Below the pieces are notes generated by a model that had not been told where the DNA came from, searched no databases, and was given only the letters and a program-made list of their open reading frames with translations. The position numbers and the translations under genes were made by a program. Source: Vibrio azureus (GTDB taxonomy: Bacteria > Pseudomonadota > Gammaproteobacteria > Enterobacterales > Vibrionaceae). Taken from it: DNA of 64,000 bases. Location of the stretch: NCBI RefSeq assembly GCF_002849855.1, contig NZ_CP018616.1:2170001-2234000 (forward strand), in the 5' to 3' direction. Of this stretch, positions 48,171-55,753 are shown piece by piece (position 1 is the stretch's first letter; the number at the start of each line of letters is the position of its first letter).

Positions 48171-48308
48171 GAAAAAATTTAAGCTTTTTTTAAAAAAAGG
48201 TCAGATCTAGGGAAAATCGTGACTAAAGCACTAAAAAAAGAAAAAAGCGTCATTTTTTTCTAAAGCTTCTGTTTATGCTGTCGATAAAGGCGGGTTTAAG
48301 TGGGGTCA

Positions 48309-48470
48309 CTATACTCAATTAACCTCAAGATGCTTGATTCCGAACGAAGTCACTGAGTCAAATTCAAGGAAGACAATGATGCGAATCGTATTCTATTTCT
48401 TATTTTTGTAATAAGAACGATTGTCTGACGCAAGAAGTCTGCTCAGTGGTACGCTCCCTAAGGGCGAGCG
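48309..48470. repeat. Vibrio intergenic repeat, copy 7 (reversed, truncated)
   Basis: This copy reads as the reverse complement of copy 1: TATACTCAATTAACCTCAAG, CACTGAGTCAAATTCAAGGA, TTGTCTGACGCAAGAAGTCT, TCAGTGGTACGCTCCC. It ends exactly where the flaF stop codon begins, so the last element arm is missing or merged with the gene end. Confidence 0.75.
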
Positions 48471-49604
48471 TTAACCAAGCAGGCTTAAAACAAGATTGGG
48501 GGCCTGTTTTGCTTGAGCGAGAATTGTTGTACTGACTTGCTGCAAGATTTGCTGTTTGACCATTTGTGTCGTCTCTTTAGCATAGTCTGCATCTTGAATA
48601 CGGCTATTTGATGCCGCTAAATTTTCATGGATATTATCGAGATTGTTCATCGCATGATCAAAGCGATTTTGGTAGGCTCCCAACTCAGCCCTGTGGCTAT
48701 CGACGTACTTCATTGCCGTATCCAAAACCGCCACGGCTCTTTGTGCACCGCCAACAGAAGTAATATCGATATCATCAACCACTTCATAACCTTTTGCCGC
48801 TAGATTGAGTTCATTGGCCAAGGTGCCAGAGAAAGACAAAGTGCCAGAAGTTTCCTCGCCTGCCATGAATAGCTGTAGCTGCCCATCTTGGTTCACTGAA
48901 GCGGTTAATTTATCCGTTTGACCATTGATGAAGGTGGCTAATTCCTCTACGTTATCCCCAGCTTTAGCTTGTATTGATAGGGTTTCAGGCTGACCTGTAC
49001 GATTGATAAAAGAGACGTTTAATTGCTTTGTACTTTCGCTAACTCGCCAATTAGAGCTAGCTCTCTTCTGCGCAACATAACTAAACCCTCCCATATCCAA
49101 ACCATCAGTACGCATTGATTTTAACTCTATTTGTACTGCCTCTCCCGAACTGGCACCGATCTGAAAAGCTGAGCGACCAAAGTGACCATTGAGTAATTTC
49201 CGCCCTGCAAAAGAAGTGGTTTCCGCAATACGATTCAATTCATCATTTAAAGCCGTTGCCTCTTCTTGTAAGGCAAGGCGCTCGGCTTGGCTGTTTGAGC
49301 CATTCGCAGATTGCAGAGAAAGGTCTCGCATACGCTGCATAATATTGGTGACTTCATTCATGGCGCCTTCCGCGGTTTGCATGATCGAAATACCATCATT
49401 AGCATTGCGTACAGCAACATCCAAGCCTCTCATCTGCGCTTGTAGGCGGTTAGAAATTTGTAAGCCAGCTGCATCATCTTTAGCACTATTAATACGCTTC
49501 CCCGAAGATAAACGCTCTAAGGATTGATTTAGCATATCCGTTGCCTTACTCAAATGACGCTGAGTCGTAAGAGCGGCAACATTGGTATTGACGGTAATTG
49601 ACAC
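48471..49604 (-). CDS. flaF: Divergent polar flagellin (flaF in V. parahaemolyticus naming)
   Basis: This 377-aa flagellin starts [20 protein letters not shown] and ends [24 protein letters not shown]0/D1 segments are conserved, but it differs from flaA and flaB at many D1 positions ([40 protein letters not shown]). It equals flaE by V. cholerae order. It has its own sigma-28 promoter. In vibrios such flagellins are minor filament components. Confidence 0.92.
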   Translation of the reverse strand: MSITVNTNVAALTTQRHLSKATDMLNQSLERLSSGKRINSAKDDAAGLQISNRLQAQMRGLDVAVRNANDGISIMQTAEGAMNEVTNIMQRMRDLSLQSANGSNSQAERLALQEEATALNDELNRIAETTSFAGRKLLNGHFGRSAFQIGASSGEAVQIELKSMRTDGLDMGGFSYVAQKRASSNWRVSESTKQLNVSFINRTGQPETLSIQAKAGDNVEELATFINGQTDKLTASVNQDGQLQLFMAGEETSGTLSFSGTLANELNLAAKGYEVVDDIDITSVGGAQRAVAVLDTAMKYVDSHRAELGAYQNRFDHAMNNLDNIHENLAASNSRIQDADYAKETTQMVKQQILQQVSTTILAQAKQAPNLVLSLLG

Positions 49605-49637
49605 AGAAGAGAAGTTCCAAATTAGGTTACTATTTCC

Positions 49638-49664
49638 ATATCGGCCAAACGGAATAGAAGTTGA
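49638..49664 (-). promoter_or_regulatory. Sigma-28 promoter of flaF
   Basis: On the minus strand TCAACTTC, 11 bases, then GCCGATAT. The -10 has seven of eight consensus bases. It lies 34 bases before the flaF start codon. Confidence 0.72.
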
Positions 49665-49698
49665 GCCATTTTTTCATCAATATTGCAGAAGAAAGAAT

Positions 49699-49722
49699 AA
49701 AGCCCTCCGACGGGAAGGCTTT
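49699..49722 (-). terminator. Terminator after the Dyp peroxidase gene
   Basis: AAAGCC-TTCC and GGAG-GGCTTT pair (10 bp with one G-T) around a CGTC loop, followed on the minus strand by ATTCTTTCTTC. It isolates the flaF promoter from upstream transcription. Confidence 0.65.
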
Positions 49723-49788
49723 AAAAACAAATCATTGTCTTGTCGAAAGAAACGGGGCTTCATTGCACCGAAATACAGATGAAGCTTA

Positions 49789-49820
49789 TATACCCAGTGA
49801 CCTCAAGATGCTCGGGGGTA
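49789..49820. repeat. Vibrio intergenic repeat, copy 8 (left-arm fragment)
   Basis: TATACCCAGTGACCTCAAGA followed by TGCTCGGGGGTA. Only one arm remains, between the Dyp peroxidase gene and its terminator. Confidence 0.55.
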
Positions 49821-49828
49821 GGATGGAT

Positions 49829-50734
49829 TTACTTTATAATCGCTAGTTCAGCAAGCATCGATTGCGAAGGTGCAAAGAAGTAAGCCCCTGTCACTGCCTT
49901 GGTAAAGCGCAGCAATTGATCGGTTTTACCATCCGTTACCCCATACATACTTTCTAACATCACTTTAATATTATGCAGCGTATGGCAGTAGGAAATAAAC
50001 AGTAAACCATGCGGCCCCGTCACGCTGCCATATGGCAAGCTGTGGCGTACAACCTTGAGACCTTTACCGTGCTCTTTAATATCGACGCGACCTACATGAG
50101 ATGCCGCTGGTACGTCTTCGAGTTCTATAGAGTCTGGTTTGGTTCGGCCAATAACCTTTTCTTGTGCCGACACACTAAGGCGGTTCCAGGCTGGTATGCT
50201 ATGTTCAAAACGTTGCACCATCACATAACTCCCTCCCGCAAAATCCCCCTCTTTTATCAAAGCAACTTCTGCGCGAGCTTCGCCTTTAGGATTCTCTGTA
50301 CCATCAATAAAGCCTGTCATGTCACGGGCATCTAAGTAACGGAAACCGTATGTCTCATCGACAACAGTGACATCATCTACAGTATCGGCAAGAAACTTCC
50401 TCATGATATAAAAATGCAAATCATGGCGCGTAGAATGGCAGTGGATAAGCACATCAACATCCGTACTTGGTGCAATCACCTCCCCCTGACCTAATTGAGT
50501 GAAATCAATCAATTCATCAGGCATTGGAGCATTCAAATGTTGCCAAAAAGAACGCGAAAATGCGATTGAGAGCGTCAAGTCAGCACCTGGTTGATTGTGA
50601 TTGAGTTCTCTGACGAGATCAGGAAGCAATTTCAGTTGCTCCAACACTGTGGCATGGTTTTGATTGATTTTTAGCTGAGTATAAAGTGCAAATGGTCCTG
50701 CATCTGGCACAATCGCCGTTTGAGCTTGTGACAT
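49829..50734 (-). CDS. yfeX: Dyp-type heme peroxidase (YfeX-like)
   Basis: This 301-aa Dyp peroxidase uses H2O2 to oxidise substrates; YfeX has also been linked to porphyrinogen and heme chemistry. The distal GFIDGTENP motif (Asp144), proximal His213 (SHVGRVD) and distal Arg230 (VVRHSLPYG) correspond to Asp143, His215 and Arg232 of E. coli YfeX. There is no signal peptide, so it is cytoplasmic. It is next to a DUF2919 (yfeZ-like) gene, as in E. coli. Confidence 0.9.
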   Translation of the reverse strand: MSQAQTAIVPDAGPFALYTQLKINQNHATVLEQLKLLPDLVRELNHNQPGADLTLSIAFSRSFWQHLNAPMPDELIDFTQLGQGEVIAPSTDVDVLIHCHSTRHDLHFYIMRKFLADTVDDVTVVDETYGFRYLDARDMTGFIDGTENPKGEARAEVALIKEGDFAGGSYVMVQRFEHSIPAWNRLSVSAQEKVIGRTKPDSIELEDVPAASHVGRVDIKEHGKGLKVVRHSLPYGSVTGPHGLLFISYCHTLHNIKVMLESMYGVTDGKTDQLLRFTKAVTGAYFFAPSQSMLAELAIIK

Positions 50735-50786
50735 TTAAAAATCCTCTTTACATTGCCCCATATGGGAAATTTATCATTAATTTTAT

Positions 50787-50851
50787 TATACCGAAGTAAC
50801 CTCAGATGCTTGATTCATTGACCGCTTACAAGGACGAGATTACTTAGGTAT
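50787..50851. repeat. Vibrio intergenic repeat, copy 9 (short form)
   Basis: TATACCGAAGTAACCTCAGA, then a 25-base middle, then GAGATTACTTAGGTATG. Both arms are present but diverged and the interior is mostly deleted (65 bp). It fills the gap between yfeX and yfeZ. Confidence 0.65.
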
Positions 50852-50859
50852 GAGTGTTT

Positions 50860-51321
50860 TTAGGATTCAAGCTGTGGTACACGAAAACAGTCTCTAACCC
50901 ACTTTCCACTCAGAAGATAGATCATAAACCAACTCAGCAAAATCATTGAAAGCGCATTAGGCCAACTAAAAACGCCATGCTCAAGATAGATATGATACAC
51001 CGTCTGCACCAATTGAATCGCGCATAAGATCAAAGTCATTGCACGACCATGCTGAGTAATTTTACTGACCCACTGTCGGTCTGAATGCCTTAACCCCATT
51101 AACCACATTAATAATACGCTGGGTATACCCATAGCTAACCCAAGGTAGAGTGTACCTGAATCAGGATACACCATCGACAGGACTTTGCTTCCATTATCTC
51201 GGCTGACACCAGCCATGACAAATACACCCCAAGAACGAGCCAAAAACATCCAGCCCAGCCACAATAGTTTTGGCGCTTTTAAAAAACCATGGGCGTCATA
51301 ATCATCCAACGCGTAACGCAC
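50860..51321 (-). CDS. yfeZ: DUF2919 inner-membrane protein (YfeZ-like)
   Basis: This 153-aa protein has about four membrane helices. The N-terminus MRYALDDYDAHGFLKAPKLL, with the LWLGWMFLARSWGVFVMAG stretch, is what I know as DUF2919/YfeZ. Function is unknown. It lies upstream of the Dyp peroxidase on the same strand, as yfeZ and yfeX are neighbours in E. coli. Confidence 0.8.
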   Translation of the reverse strand: MRYALDDYDAHGFLKAPKLLWLGWMFLARSWGVFVMAGVSRDNGSKVLSMVYPDSGTLYLGLAMGIPSVLLMWLMGLRHSDRQWVSKITQHGRAMTLILCAIQLVQTVYHIYLEHGVFSWPNALSMILLSWFMIYLLSGKWVRDCFRVPQLES

Positions 51322-51423
51322 AATATTGCCTTCTATATTTACATCTATATTAAGCGCAATCGTACCAGAGTTTTAAATCAGTAAGAATGTTATATTCATT
51401 TCCTCAACATAGAAAGGTACACT

Positions 51424-51498
51424 GTCACCAAGTATTCTCAAGATGCCTGATTCTGAGCAATGTCGCTGAACACATCATCTTGAGGTGACTTGGGTATA
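51424..51498. repeat. Vibrio intergenic repeat, copy 10 (short form, both arms)
   Basis: TCACCAAGTATTCTCAAGAT and ATCTTGAGGTGACTTGGGTA flank a short interior (CTGATTCTGAGCAATGTCGC). At 75 bp it is an internally deleted version of copy 1. Confidence 0.7.
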
Positions 51499-51576
51499 CC
51501 CAAATACGCCGAATTCAGAGACTATGAATAAACGGTGTCACAACAAAAGTAGGCTGCTCACGAGGTCGCGCATCAT

Positions 51577-51933
51577 ATGAAAAAGAAAAACACTACTTCA
51601 GCTGTCCCTTCCCCAGAAACACAAACAGAGGCTATGGCCATTGCAAAGTCGACACAAAAACCTGGCCAAACAAAAGAGCAAACCAAACTGATCGCGCAGG
51701 GTATCGAAAAAGGGATTGCTCAATACAAAAAGCAACAGAAAGAGCGTAACCGCCAAGCAGATAAAGCGAAGAAAAAACAACAAAAAGATAAGCAAAAACA
51801 GCAAGCAGAACAGACCTTAACCGAAACCATCGAAATAAACCAACGTCCTTCAGCAAACGCCACTTTACTTCCATGGGGCCTACTCGTCTTAAGCTGGATT
51901 GGCTTTTTGGCTTATTTTTGGATCAACAAATAG
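51577..51933 (+). CDS. DUF2956 family protein
   Basis: This 118-aa protein of unknown function has a polar N-terminus, a helix TKLIAQGIEKGIAQYKKQQK continuing into a very Lys/Gln-rich coiled-coil stretch (about 50-78), and one C-terminal membrane helix (LLPWGLLVLSWIGFLAYFWI). The build matches what I know as DUF2956 of vibrios and relatives. It is a tail-anchored protein with its bulk in the cytoplasm. Confidence 0.75.
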   Translation: MKKKNTTSAVPSPETQTEAMAIAKSTQKPGQTKEQTKLIAQGIEKGIAQYKKQQKERNRQADKAKKKQQKDKQKQQAEQTLTETIEINQRPSANATLLPWGLLVLSWIGFLAYFWINK

Positions 51934-51942
51934 CTGTTTTAG

Positions 51943-51967
51943 AAAAAATAGCCAGCGATTGCTGGCT
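51943..51967 (-). terminator. Terminator after the small HTH gene
   Basis: AGCCAGC, GATT loop, GCTGGCT: a 7-bp stem followed on the minus strand by A and six T. It begins at the stop codon of the HTH gene and also faces the end of the DUF2956 gene. Confidence 0.8.
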
Positions 51968-52254
51968 CAGGCTCTTGATACAAGGCTGTTTGCTATCGCC
52001 CCTTGTCTTTCAAGTACCCATTGACTATCAAAAGGACCCCAATTAGATAATTGATAGTAACCGTCATTATGGCGTCGACCATCTTGAATAAAAGTCAGTT
52101 CGATTCCAATCCCTGGTAGTGCTTTCAAAACATCTTGAATTGTTCGACGCGGCCAGCCGGTCGTTTCAATCAATTTTGGCACATTCGGTCTCTCTAGATT
52201 TTCAACCAGCAAGGCTAAATATAAGCGCCTAGCAAAAACAGGACTCAATTCCAT
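51967..52254 (-). CDS. Small winged-helix DNA-binding protein
   Basis: This 95-aa protein probably has a helix-turn-helix: RPNVPKLIETTGWPRRTIQD then VLKALPGIGIELTFIQDGRR and NDGYYQLSNWGPFD as a wing. I recognise the build of a small wHTH regulator conserved in vibrios, but not a named gene. It is monocistronic with its own terminator and divergent from the ArsC-like gene and dapE; control of those genes is speculation. Confidence 0.65.
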   Translation of the reverse strand: MELSPVFARRLYLALLVENLERPNVPKLIETTGWPRRTIQDVLKALPGIGIELTFIQDGRRHNDGYYQLSNWGPFDSQWVLERQGAIANSLVSRA

Positions 52255-52542
52255 TGATCTCTCCTCATGTTGTGATGACTTATTATTTCCTTTTTGCGCC
52301 TGCAGATTTTGCGTTCGATCAATAACTGGTCTTTCTCACACCAATTATTAACACTATTGCTAATATACCAACAAAAAAACAACAAGGCTTTTAATGAAAG
52401 CTCAAGGTTTATGTACTTTGCTGTGAAATATTTGTTGTATCATTTTGTCAGTGTATCCGCTTCTTGGTAGGATGTTTTCTTCTACAGAAGTCGTGTAATG
52501 AACCGTAATGTTCATAAGCAAGGAATTAATAGGAAGATGACA

Positions 52543-52890
52543 ATGATCACCATGTTCGGTATCCCAAACTGCGACACCATTAAAAAAGCCAAAAAGTGGT
52601 TAGAAGCAGAAAACATATCTTTTGAATTTCATGACTATCGTAAACAAGGTATCGATAGCGTTATGGTGACAGAGTTTTGCCAAGCACTTGGCTGGGAACA
52701 AGTGCTCAATAAACGCGGTACCACTTACCGCCAATTAACCCAAGAACAGAAAGACGGCCTAAATAAAGACAATATCGTGGCACTGTTAGTCGAACACCCG
52801 GCAATGATTAAACGCCCAATTCTAAAGGTCGATGCTCAATTTCACATCGGTTTTAAAGCGGAACAATACGCCGCGATTTTTAACAGTTAA
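52543..52890 (+). CDS. yffB: ArsC-like (YffB/Spx family) reductase-like protein
   Basis: This 115-aa thioredoxin-fold protein has MFGIPNCDTIKKAKKWLEAE with a single Cys10, FHDYRKQGID, NKRGTTYRQL and the EHPAMIKRPIL block of the ArsC/YffB family. Enzymatic role is unproven; YffB binds glutathione. The open frame begins at 52498, but ATG 52543 has AGGAAG six bases upstream. It is 18 bases before dapE, as in E. coli (yffB-dapE). Confidence 0.88.
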   Translation: MITMFGIPNCDTIKKAKKWLEAENISFEFHDYRKQGIDSVMVTEFCQALGWEQVLNKRGTTYRQLTQEQKDGLNKDNIVALLVEHPAMIKRPILKVDAQFHIGFKAEQYAAIFNS

Positions 52891-52908
52891 TCAAAGGAAA
52901 ACTCAAGG

Positions 52909-54045
52909 ATGATAGACAGTCCTGTAATCAACTTAGCCAAAGATTTAATCAGCAGACAATCGGTCACACCTGAAGATGCAGGGTGTCAAACTGTGATGAT
53001 CGAGCGCCTCAAAGCTCTCGGGTTTGAGATCGAAGTGATGGTATTTGAAGACACAACCAATTTCTGGGCTCGACGTGGAACACAATCTCCTTTGTTTGCT
53101 TTTGCAGGCCATACAGACGTGGTTCCAGCGGGCCCAATTGAGCAATGGGAAACTCCCCCTTTTGAACCAACAGTAAAAGACGGTTACCTTTATGGGCGCG
53201 GAGCAGCAGACATGAAGGGGTCACTAGCAGCCATGCTGGTTGCGGTAGAACGCTTTATCGAGGCCAACCCAAATCATACGGGCTCAATTGGCTTTTTAAT
53301 TACTTCTGATGAAGAAGGTCCATTTATTAATGGTACAGTGCGTGTTGTGGAAGCCTTAATGGCCCGTGGGGAAAATATCGACATGTGTATTGTCGGTGAG
53401 CCTTCTAGCACAGATAAAGTGGGCGATGTCGTCAAAAATGGCCGAAGAGGCTCAATCACTGGCGATCTCACAATTAAAGGGACTCAAGGTCATGTCGCCT
53501 ACCCACACCTTGCCAACAACCCAGTGCACCAATCTTTATTGGCCATCCATGAACTCACGACAACGGAGTGGGATAAAGGCAATGAGTACTTCCCACCAAC
53601 CAGCTTCCAGATCCCAAATGTTGCGGCAGGTACAGGGGCGTCCAACGTTATTCCTGGTGAGTTTAAGGTACAATTTAATTTGCGTTTCAGCACAGAGCTG
53701 AATAATGACATCATCGTTAACCGAATCACTGAAATCCTAGATAAACATCAGTTAGATTATGAGCTCAAGTGGACCTTTAATGGCGACCCGTTTTTAACCG
53801 ACACAGGTGCATTACTTGACGCAGTTGTGTCCGCCGTCAGTGAAGTCAACCACACCCAACCGGCGTTACTCACTACAGGAGGCACATCCGATGGCCGCTT
53901 TATCGCCAGAATGGGTGGTCAAGTGGTCGAGCTCGGCCCTGTTAATGCTACCATTCATAAAGTAAACGAATGTGTAAAAATGGATGATCTTGAAAAGCTG
54001 ACTCACATGTACGAAAAAACTCTACAGTACTTGTTTGCTCAGTAA
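52909..54045 (+). CDS. dapE: Succinyl-diaminopimelate desuccinylase DapE
   Basis: This 378-aa M20 metalloenzyme of lysine and peptidoglycan (diaminopimelate) synthesis hydrolyses N-succinyl-LL-DAP. Metal ligands and catalytic residues are visible: [14 protein letters not shown] (His68, Asp70), [14 protein letters not shown] (Asp101), [12 protein letters not shown] (Glu135/136), and [16 protein letters not shown] near the C-terminus. It forms an operon with yffB and is followed by an 11-bp hairpin. Confidence 0.97.
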   Translation: MIDSPVINLAKDLISRQSVTPEDAGCQTVMIERLKALGFEIEVMVFEDTTNFWARRGTQSPLFAFAGHTDVVPAGPIEQWETPPFEPTVKDGYLYGRGAADMKGSLAAMLVAVERFIEANPNHTGSIGFLITSDEEGPFINGTVRVVEALMARGENIDMCIVGEPSSTDKVGDVVKNGRRGSITGDLTIKGTQGHVAYPHLANNPVHQSLLAIHELTTTEWDKGNEYFPPTSFQIPNVAAGTGASNVIPGEFKVQFNLRFSTELNNDIIVNRITEILDKHQLDYELKWTFNGDPFLTDTGALLDAVVSAVSEVNHTQPALLTTGGTSDGRFIARMGGQVVELGPVNATIHKVNECVKMDDLEKLTHMYEKTLQYLFAQ

Positions 54046-54075
54046 GATCGGTTAATCGTAACCATTATCGTAAAA

Positions 54076-54104
54076 GTTTGCGGCTCGAATAATGAGCCGC
54101 AAAC
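54076..54104. terminator. Hairpin after dapE
   Basis: GTTTGCGGCTC, a seven-base loop and GAGCCGCAAAC make a perfect 11-bp stem 30 bases after dapE. A T-run is missing on the plus strand, so it may protect the mRNA end more than terminate. Confidence 0.5.
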
Positions 54105-54196
54105 GATGGGCCACCTAACCACGTAAAATTGCGACGATGGAAGACAAATCTGCACCATCAAGGCTAGCCCAAAGCCCTAATAGAAATGAGATTATC

Positions 54197-54895
54197 ATGA
54201 CTCCAGAGCAACTGACCGGCATCACCAATACCCATTTGCAGTCTTATTTAATCGATCAGAAAACCTTTATGTTGCATCCTGCTGTTAGCCACGACTTACT
54301 CAATATGATCGAAGCGGCTAACAAAGCTGGGTTTAAAATGGAAGTTGCCAGTGGCTTTCGTAATTTTGAGCGACAAAGAGGAATTTGGAATGGTAAGTTC
54401 TCTGGTGACCGTCCAATTCTCGATGGCAACGCACAACCTCTTGATAAAGCATCTTTGAGTGATAAAGAGAAACTCATGGCCATCCTACGTTGGTCTGCCT
54501 TGCCGGGTGCAAGTCGCCATCATTGGGGGTGTGATTTTGATGTCTATGCACGTAATACGTTACCTCAAGGCACAGCTCTAAAACTGGAACCTTGGGAGTA
54601 TCTTGAAGGCCATCAACATGATTTCTATCAATGGCTCACTGCTCATTTGAATCAATTTGGCTTCTTTCTGCCCTATAAAGCCGACAAGGGGGGGGTCGCC
54701 AAAGAACCTTGGCACATAAGCCATAAAAGTGTGGGACAACAGTGCCTAAGATCTCTAACCCCCGCACTTTTGACCCAGCAACTCCACCAGCAAAATCAGT
54801 TGGAACCTATCGGTGGATTTGACATTATCGTAAAACATTTAGATGAGATTTACAGTAAATTCATTACTAACATTACCCCACCGGAGGCACTATGA
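54197..54895 (+). CDS. M15 family (VanY-type) D-alanyl-D-alanine peptidase
   Basis: This 232-aa zinc peptidase has SRHHWGCDFDVY (the SxHxxGxxxD motif; His108, Asp115) and EPWHISH (His173), plus VASGFRNFERQRGIWNGKF. It would cleave D-Ala-D-Ala ends of peptidoglycan peptides. No signal peptide is visible, which is odd for that role. The open frame starts at 54137; I chose ATG 54197 because the upstream 20 residues look non-coding. A run of eight G (54688-54695) lies just before the last zinc ligand. It overlaps the next gene by four bases. Confidence 0.85.
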   Translation: MTPEQLTGITNTHLQSYLIDQKTFMLHPAVSHDLLNMIEAANKAGFKMEVASGFRNFERQRGIWNGKFSGDRPILDGNAQPLDKASLSDKEKLMAILRWSALPGASRHHWGCDFDVYARNTLPQGTALKLEPWEYLEGHQHDFYQWLTAHLNQFGFFLPYKADKGGVAKEPWHISHKSVGQQCLRSLTPALLTQQLHQQNQLEPIGGFDIIVKHLDEIYSKFITNITPPEAL

Positions 54896-55089
54896 TAGAA
54901 CTACTTACTAATCCTTGGGTCATCATCATCGTTGTCTTAAGTGTGGTTATCGGTAATATTGCGGCACTAAAATATACCGCTAAGATGAAGTTTGATCATA
55001 TGGACAAAAGTCGTGAGGATAAGTTGGACAAACTCAACGCTCTCGATAAACAGCGTCAAGAAGACACCGAACAGCAATCAAAAGATTGA
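54892..55089 (+). CDS. DUF2897 small membrane protein
   Basis: This 65-aa protein has one N-terminal membrane helix (PWVIIIVVLSVVIGNIAALK) and a charged coiled tail (DKSREDKLDKLNALDKQRQE). It matches what I know as DUF2897; function is unknown. The ATG overlaps the stop of the M15 gene (ATGA), so the two are translationally coupled. Confidence 0.8.
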   Translation: MIELLTNPWVIIIVVLSVVIGNIAALKYTAKMKFDHMDKSREDKLDKLNALDKQRQEDTEQQSKD

Positions 55090-55121
55090 GACATATTCAG
55101 GAGTGTTCAAAGATCTGTGCT

Positions 55122-55171
55122 CTACCCCAGTAACCTCAAGGTGCTGTGTTCATCGAGGTCACTTGGGTATA
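55122..55171. repeat. Vibrio intergenic repeat, copy 11 (short form)
   Basis: TACCCCAGTAACCTCAAGGT and CATCGAGGTCACTTGGGTAT flank a nine-base middle (50 bp). This is the most compact two-arm form after copy 5 and follows the DUF2897 gene. Confidence 0.7.
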
Positions 55172-55360
55172 TATCAGTTCTTTTTGAACACATTTTTAAA
55201 TTAAATTTCAACTATTGCGATGGTCATTAAATCTATTATTTCAGTGGAAGTGTTAAATTTATTTTGGCCATCAGCAGTGAAAGTAAATTTAGTAGTAATA
55301 ATTAAATCGCTCTTATATTTAATTATTCTTTTAATTCAAACACATAGAAATTAAAAACAC

Positions 55361-55387
55361 TTGCAATACTACATAAGCCTTTATAAT
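55361..55387 (+). promoter_or_regulatory. Sigma-70 promoter of the predicted structured RNA
   Basis: TTGCAA, a 15-base spacer and a perfect TATAAT (or CTTGCA with 16 bases). The surrounding sequence is very AT-rich. The predicted transcript starts at about 55393. Confidence 0.6.
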
Positions 55388-55496
55388 ATATAGAAAACTT
55401 AAAGGGAATGAAGTCTAGCTTATATCATTTTACTGTTCGTAAAATGATGTGATTGGCGTTGCGCCACTCCTGTATATTCTCTGACATATAACACCA

Positions 55497-55626
55497 AGAA
55501 GATTATTTCAGCATCACGTGTACTCCCTATAGGGGTTAAGTTACGAGATGCCTGGAACAACCGCGTGAACGCGGTTGCGATCTCGCAACTTAACCCCTAT
55601 AGGGAGTGTGATGCGGTGAATCTTCT
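55497..55626. repeat. Long imperfect inverted repeat (130 nt)
   Basis: Paired blocks from outside in are 55497-55504/55619-55626 (8 bp), 55511-55517/55608-55614 (7 bp), 55522-55542/55587-55607 (21 bp perfect, including CTCCCTATAGGGGTTAAG), 55544-55549/55580-55585 (6 bp) and the tip hairpin AACCGCG-TGAA-CGCGGTT (55559-55576). The left arm has a four-base bulge (55518-55521). It is far longer than a normal terminator stem. Confidence 0.92.
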
Positions 55627-55695
55627 AAGTCCCAAGTCTAGTAGTAGAATAAATTTCGCTTTAGGTTTTCTTGTAAATTTAACGCAAGAAAGAGG

Positions 55696-55725
55696 ACGGT
55701 CAGATGCATGTCTGACCGTTTTTTT
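55696..55725 (+). terminator. Intrinsic terminator of the structured RNA
   Basis: ACGGTCAGA, six-base loop, TCTGACCGT: a perfect 9-bp stem followed by seven T. It separates the RNA from the downstream operon. Confidence 0.93.
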
Positions 55726-55753
55726 ATACCCGTCATCCTGAAGTCGCGCATCT
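55725..55753. repeat. Vibrio intergenic repeat, copy 12 (arm fragment)
   Basis: TATACCCGTCATCCTGAAGT followed by CGCGCATCT is a diverged arm that starts at the last T of the terminator run. Confidence 0.45.

Larger units (their letters stand above)
48063..48470. other. Spacer between the flaB and flaF flagellins
   Basis: This is 408 bp with the flaB sigma-28 promoter, long A/T tracts upstream of it (a seven-T plus seven-A block at about 48184-48198) that resemble an UP element, and a reverse-oriented copy of the Vibrio repeat reaching the flaF stop codon. No gene is seen. Confidence 0.65.
55393..55725 (+). ncRNA. Predicted structured RNA with long hairpin (retron msr-msd-like layout)
   Basis: No ORF is present, yet the segment has its own promoter and terminator. 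From 5' to 3': GAAAACTTAAAG (55393-55404), which pairs with CTTTAGGTTTTC (55659-55670, one G-U); a TAGC at 55416-55419; hairpin ATCATTTTAC/GTAAAATGAT (55424-55448); hairpin TGGCG/CGCCA (55454-55466); and a 130-nt imperfect hairpin (55497-55626). An 8-base direct repeat AAGTCTAG (55411-55418 and 55634-55641) flanks the hairpins. This order resembles retron a1-msr-msd-a2 RNAs. No reverse transcriptase is visible, so the identity is unproven; it may be another regulatory RNA. Confidence 0.5.

Noticed and set aside
55497..55626. Integron attC (VCR-like) site
   Set aside because: GTTAAGT and ACTTAAC core-like heptamers occur in the arms, but in inside-out order, and the 21-bp perfect stem is unlike the imperfect attC fold. 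No integrase or cassette array is present.
55411..55641. MITE insertion with 8-bp target duplication AAGTCTAG
   Set aside because: The direct repeats are real, but the sequence just inside them has no terminal inverted repeats (CTTATAT versus AGTCCC), so a transposon-type insertion is not supported.
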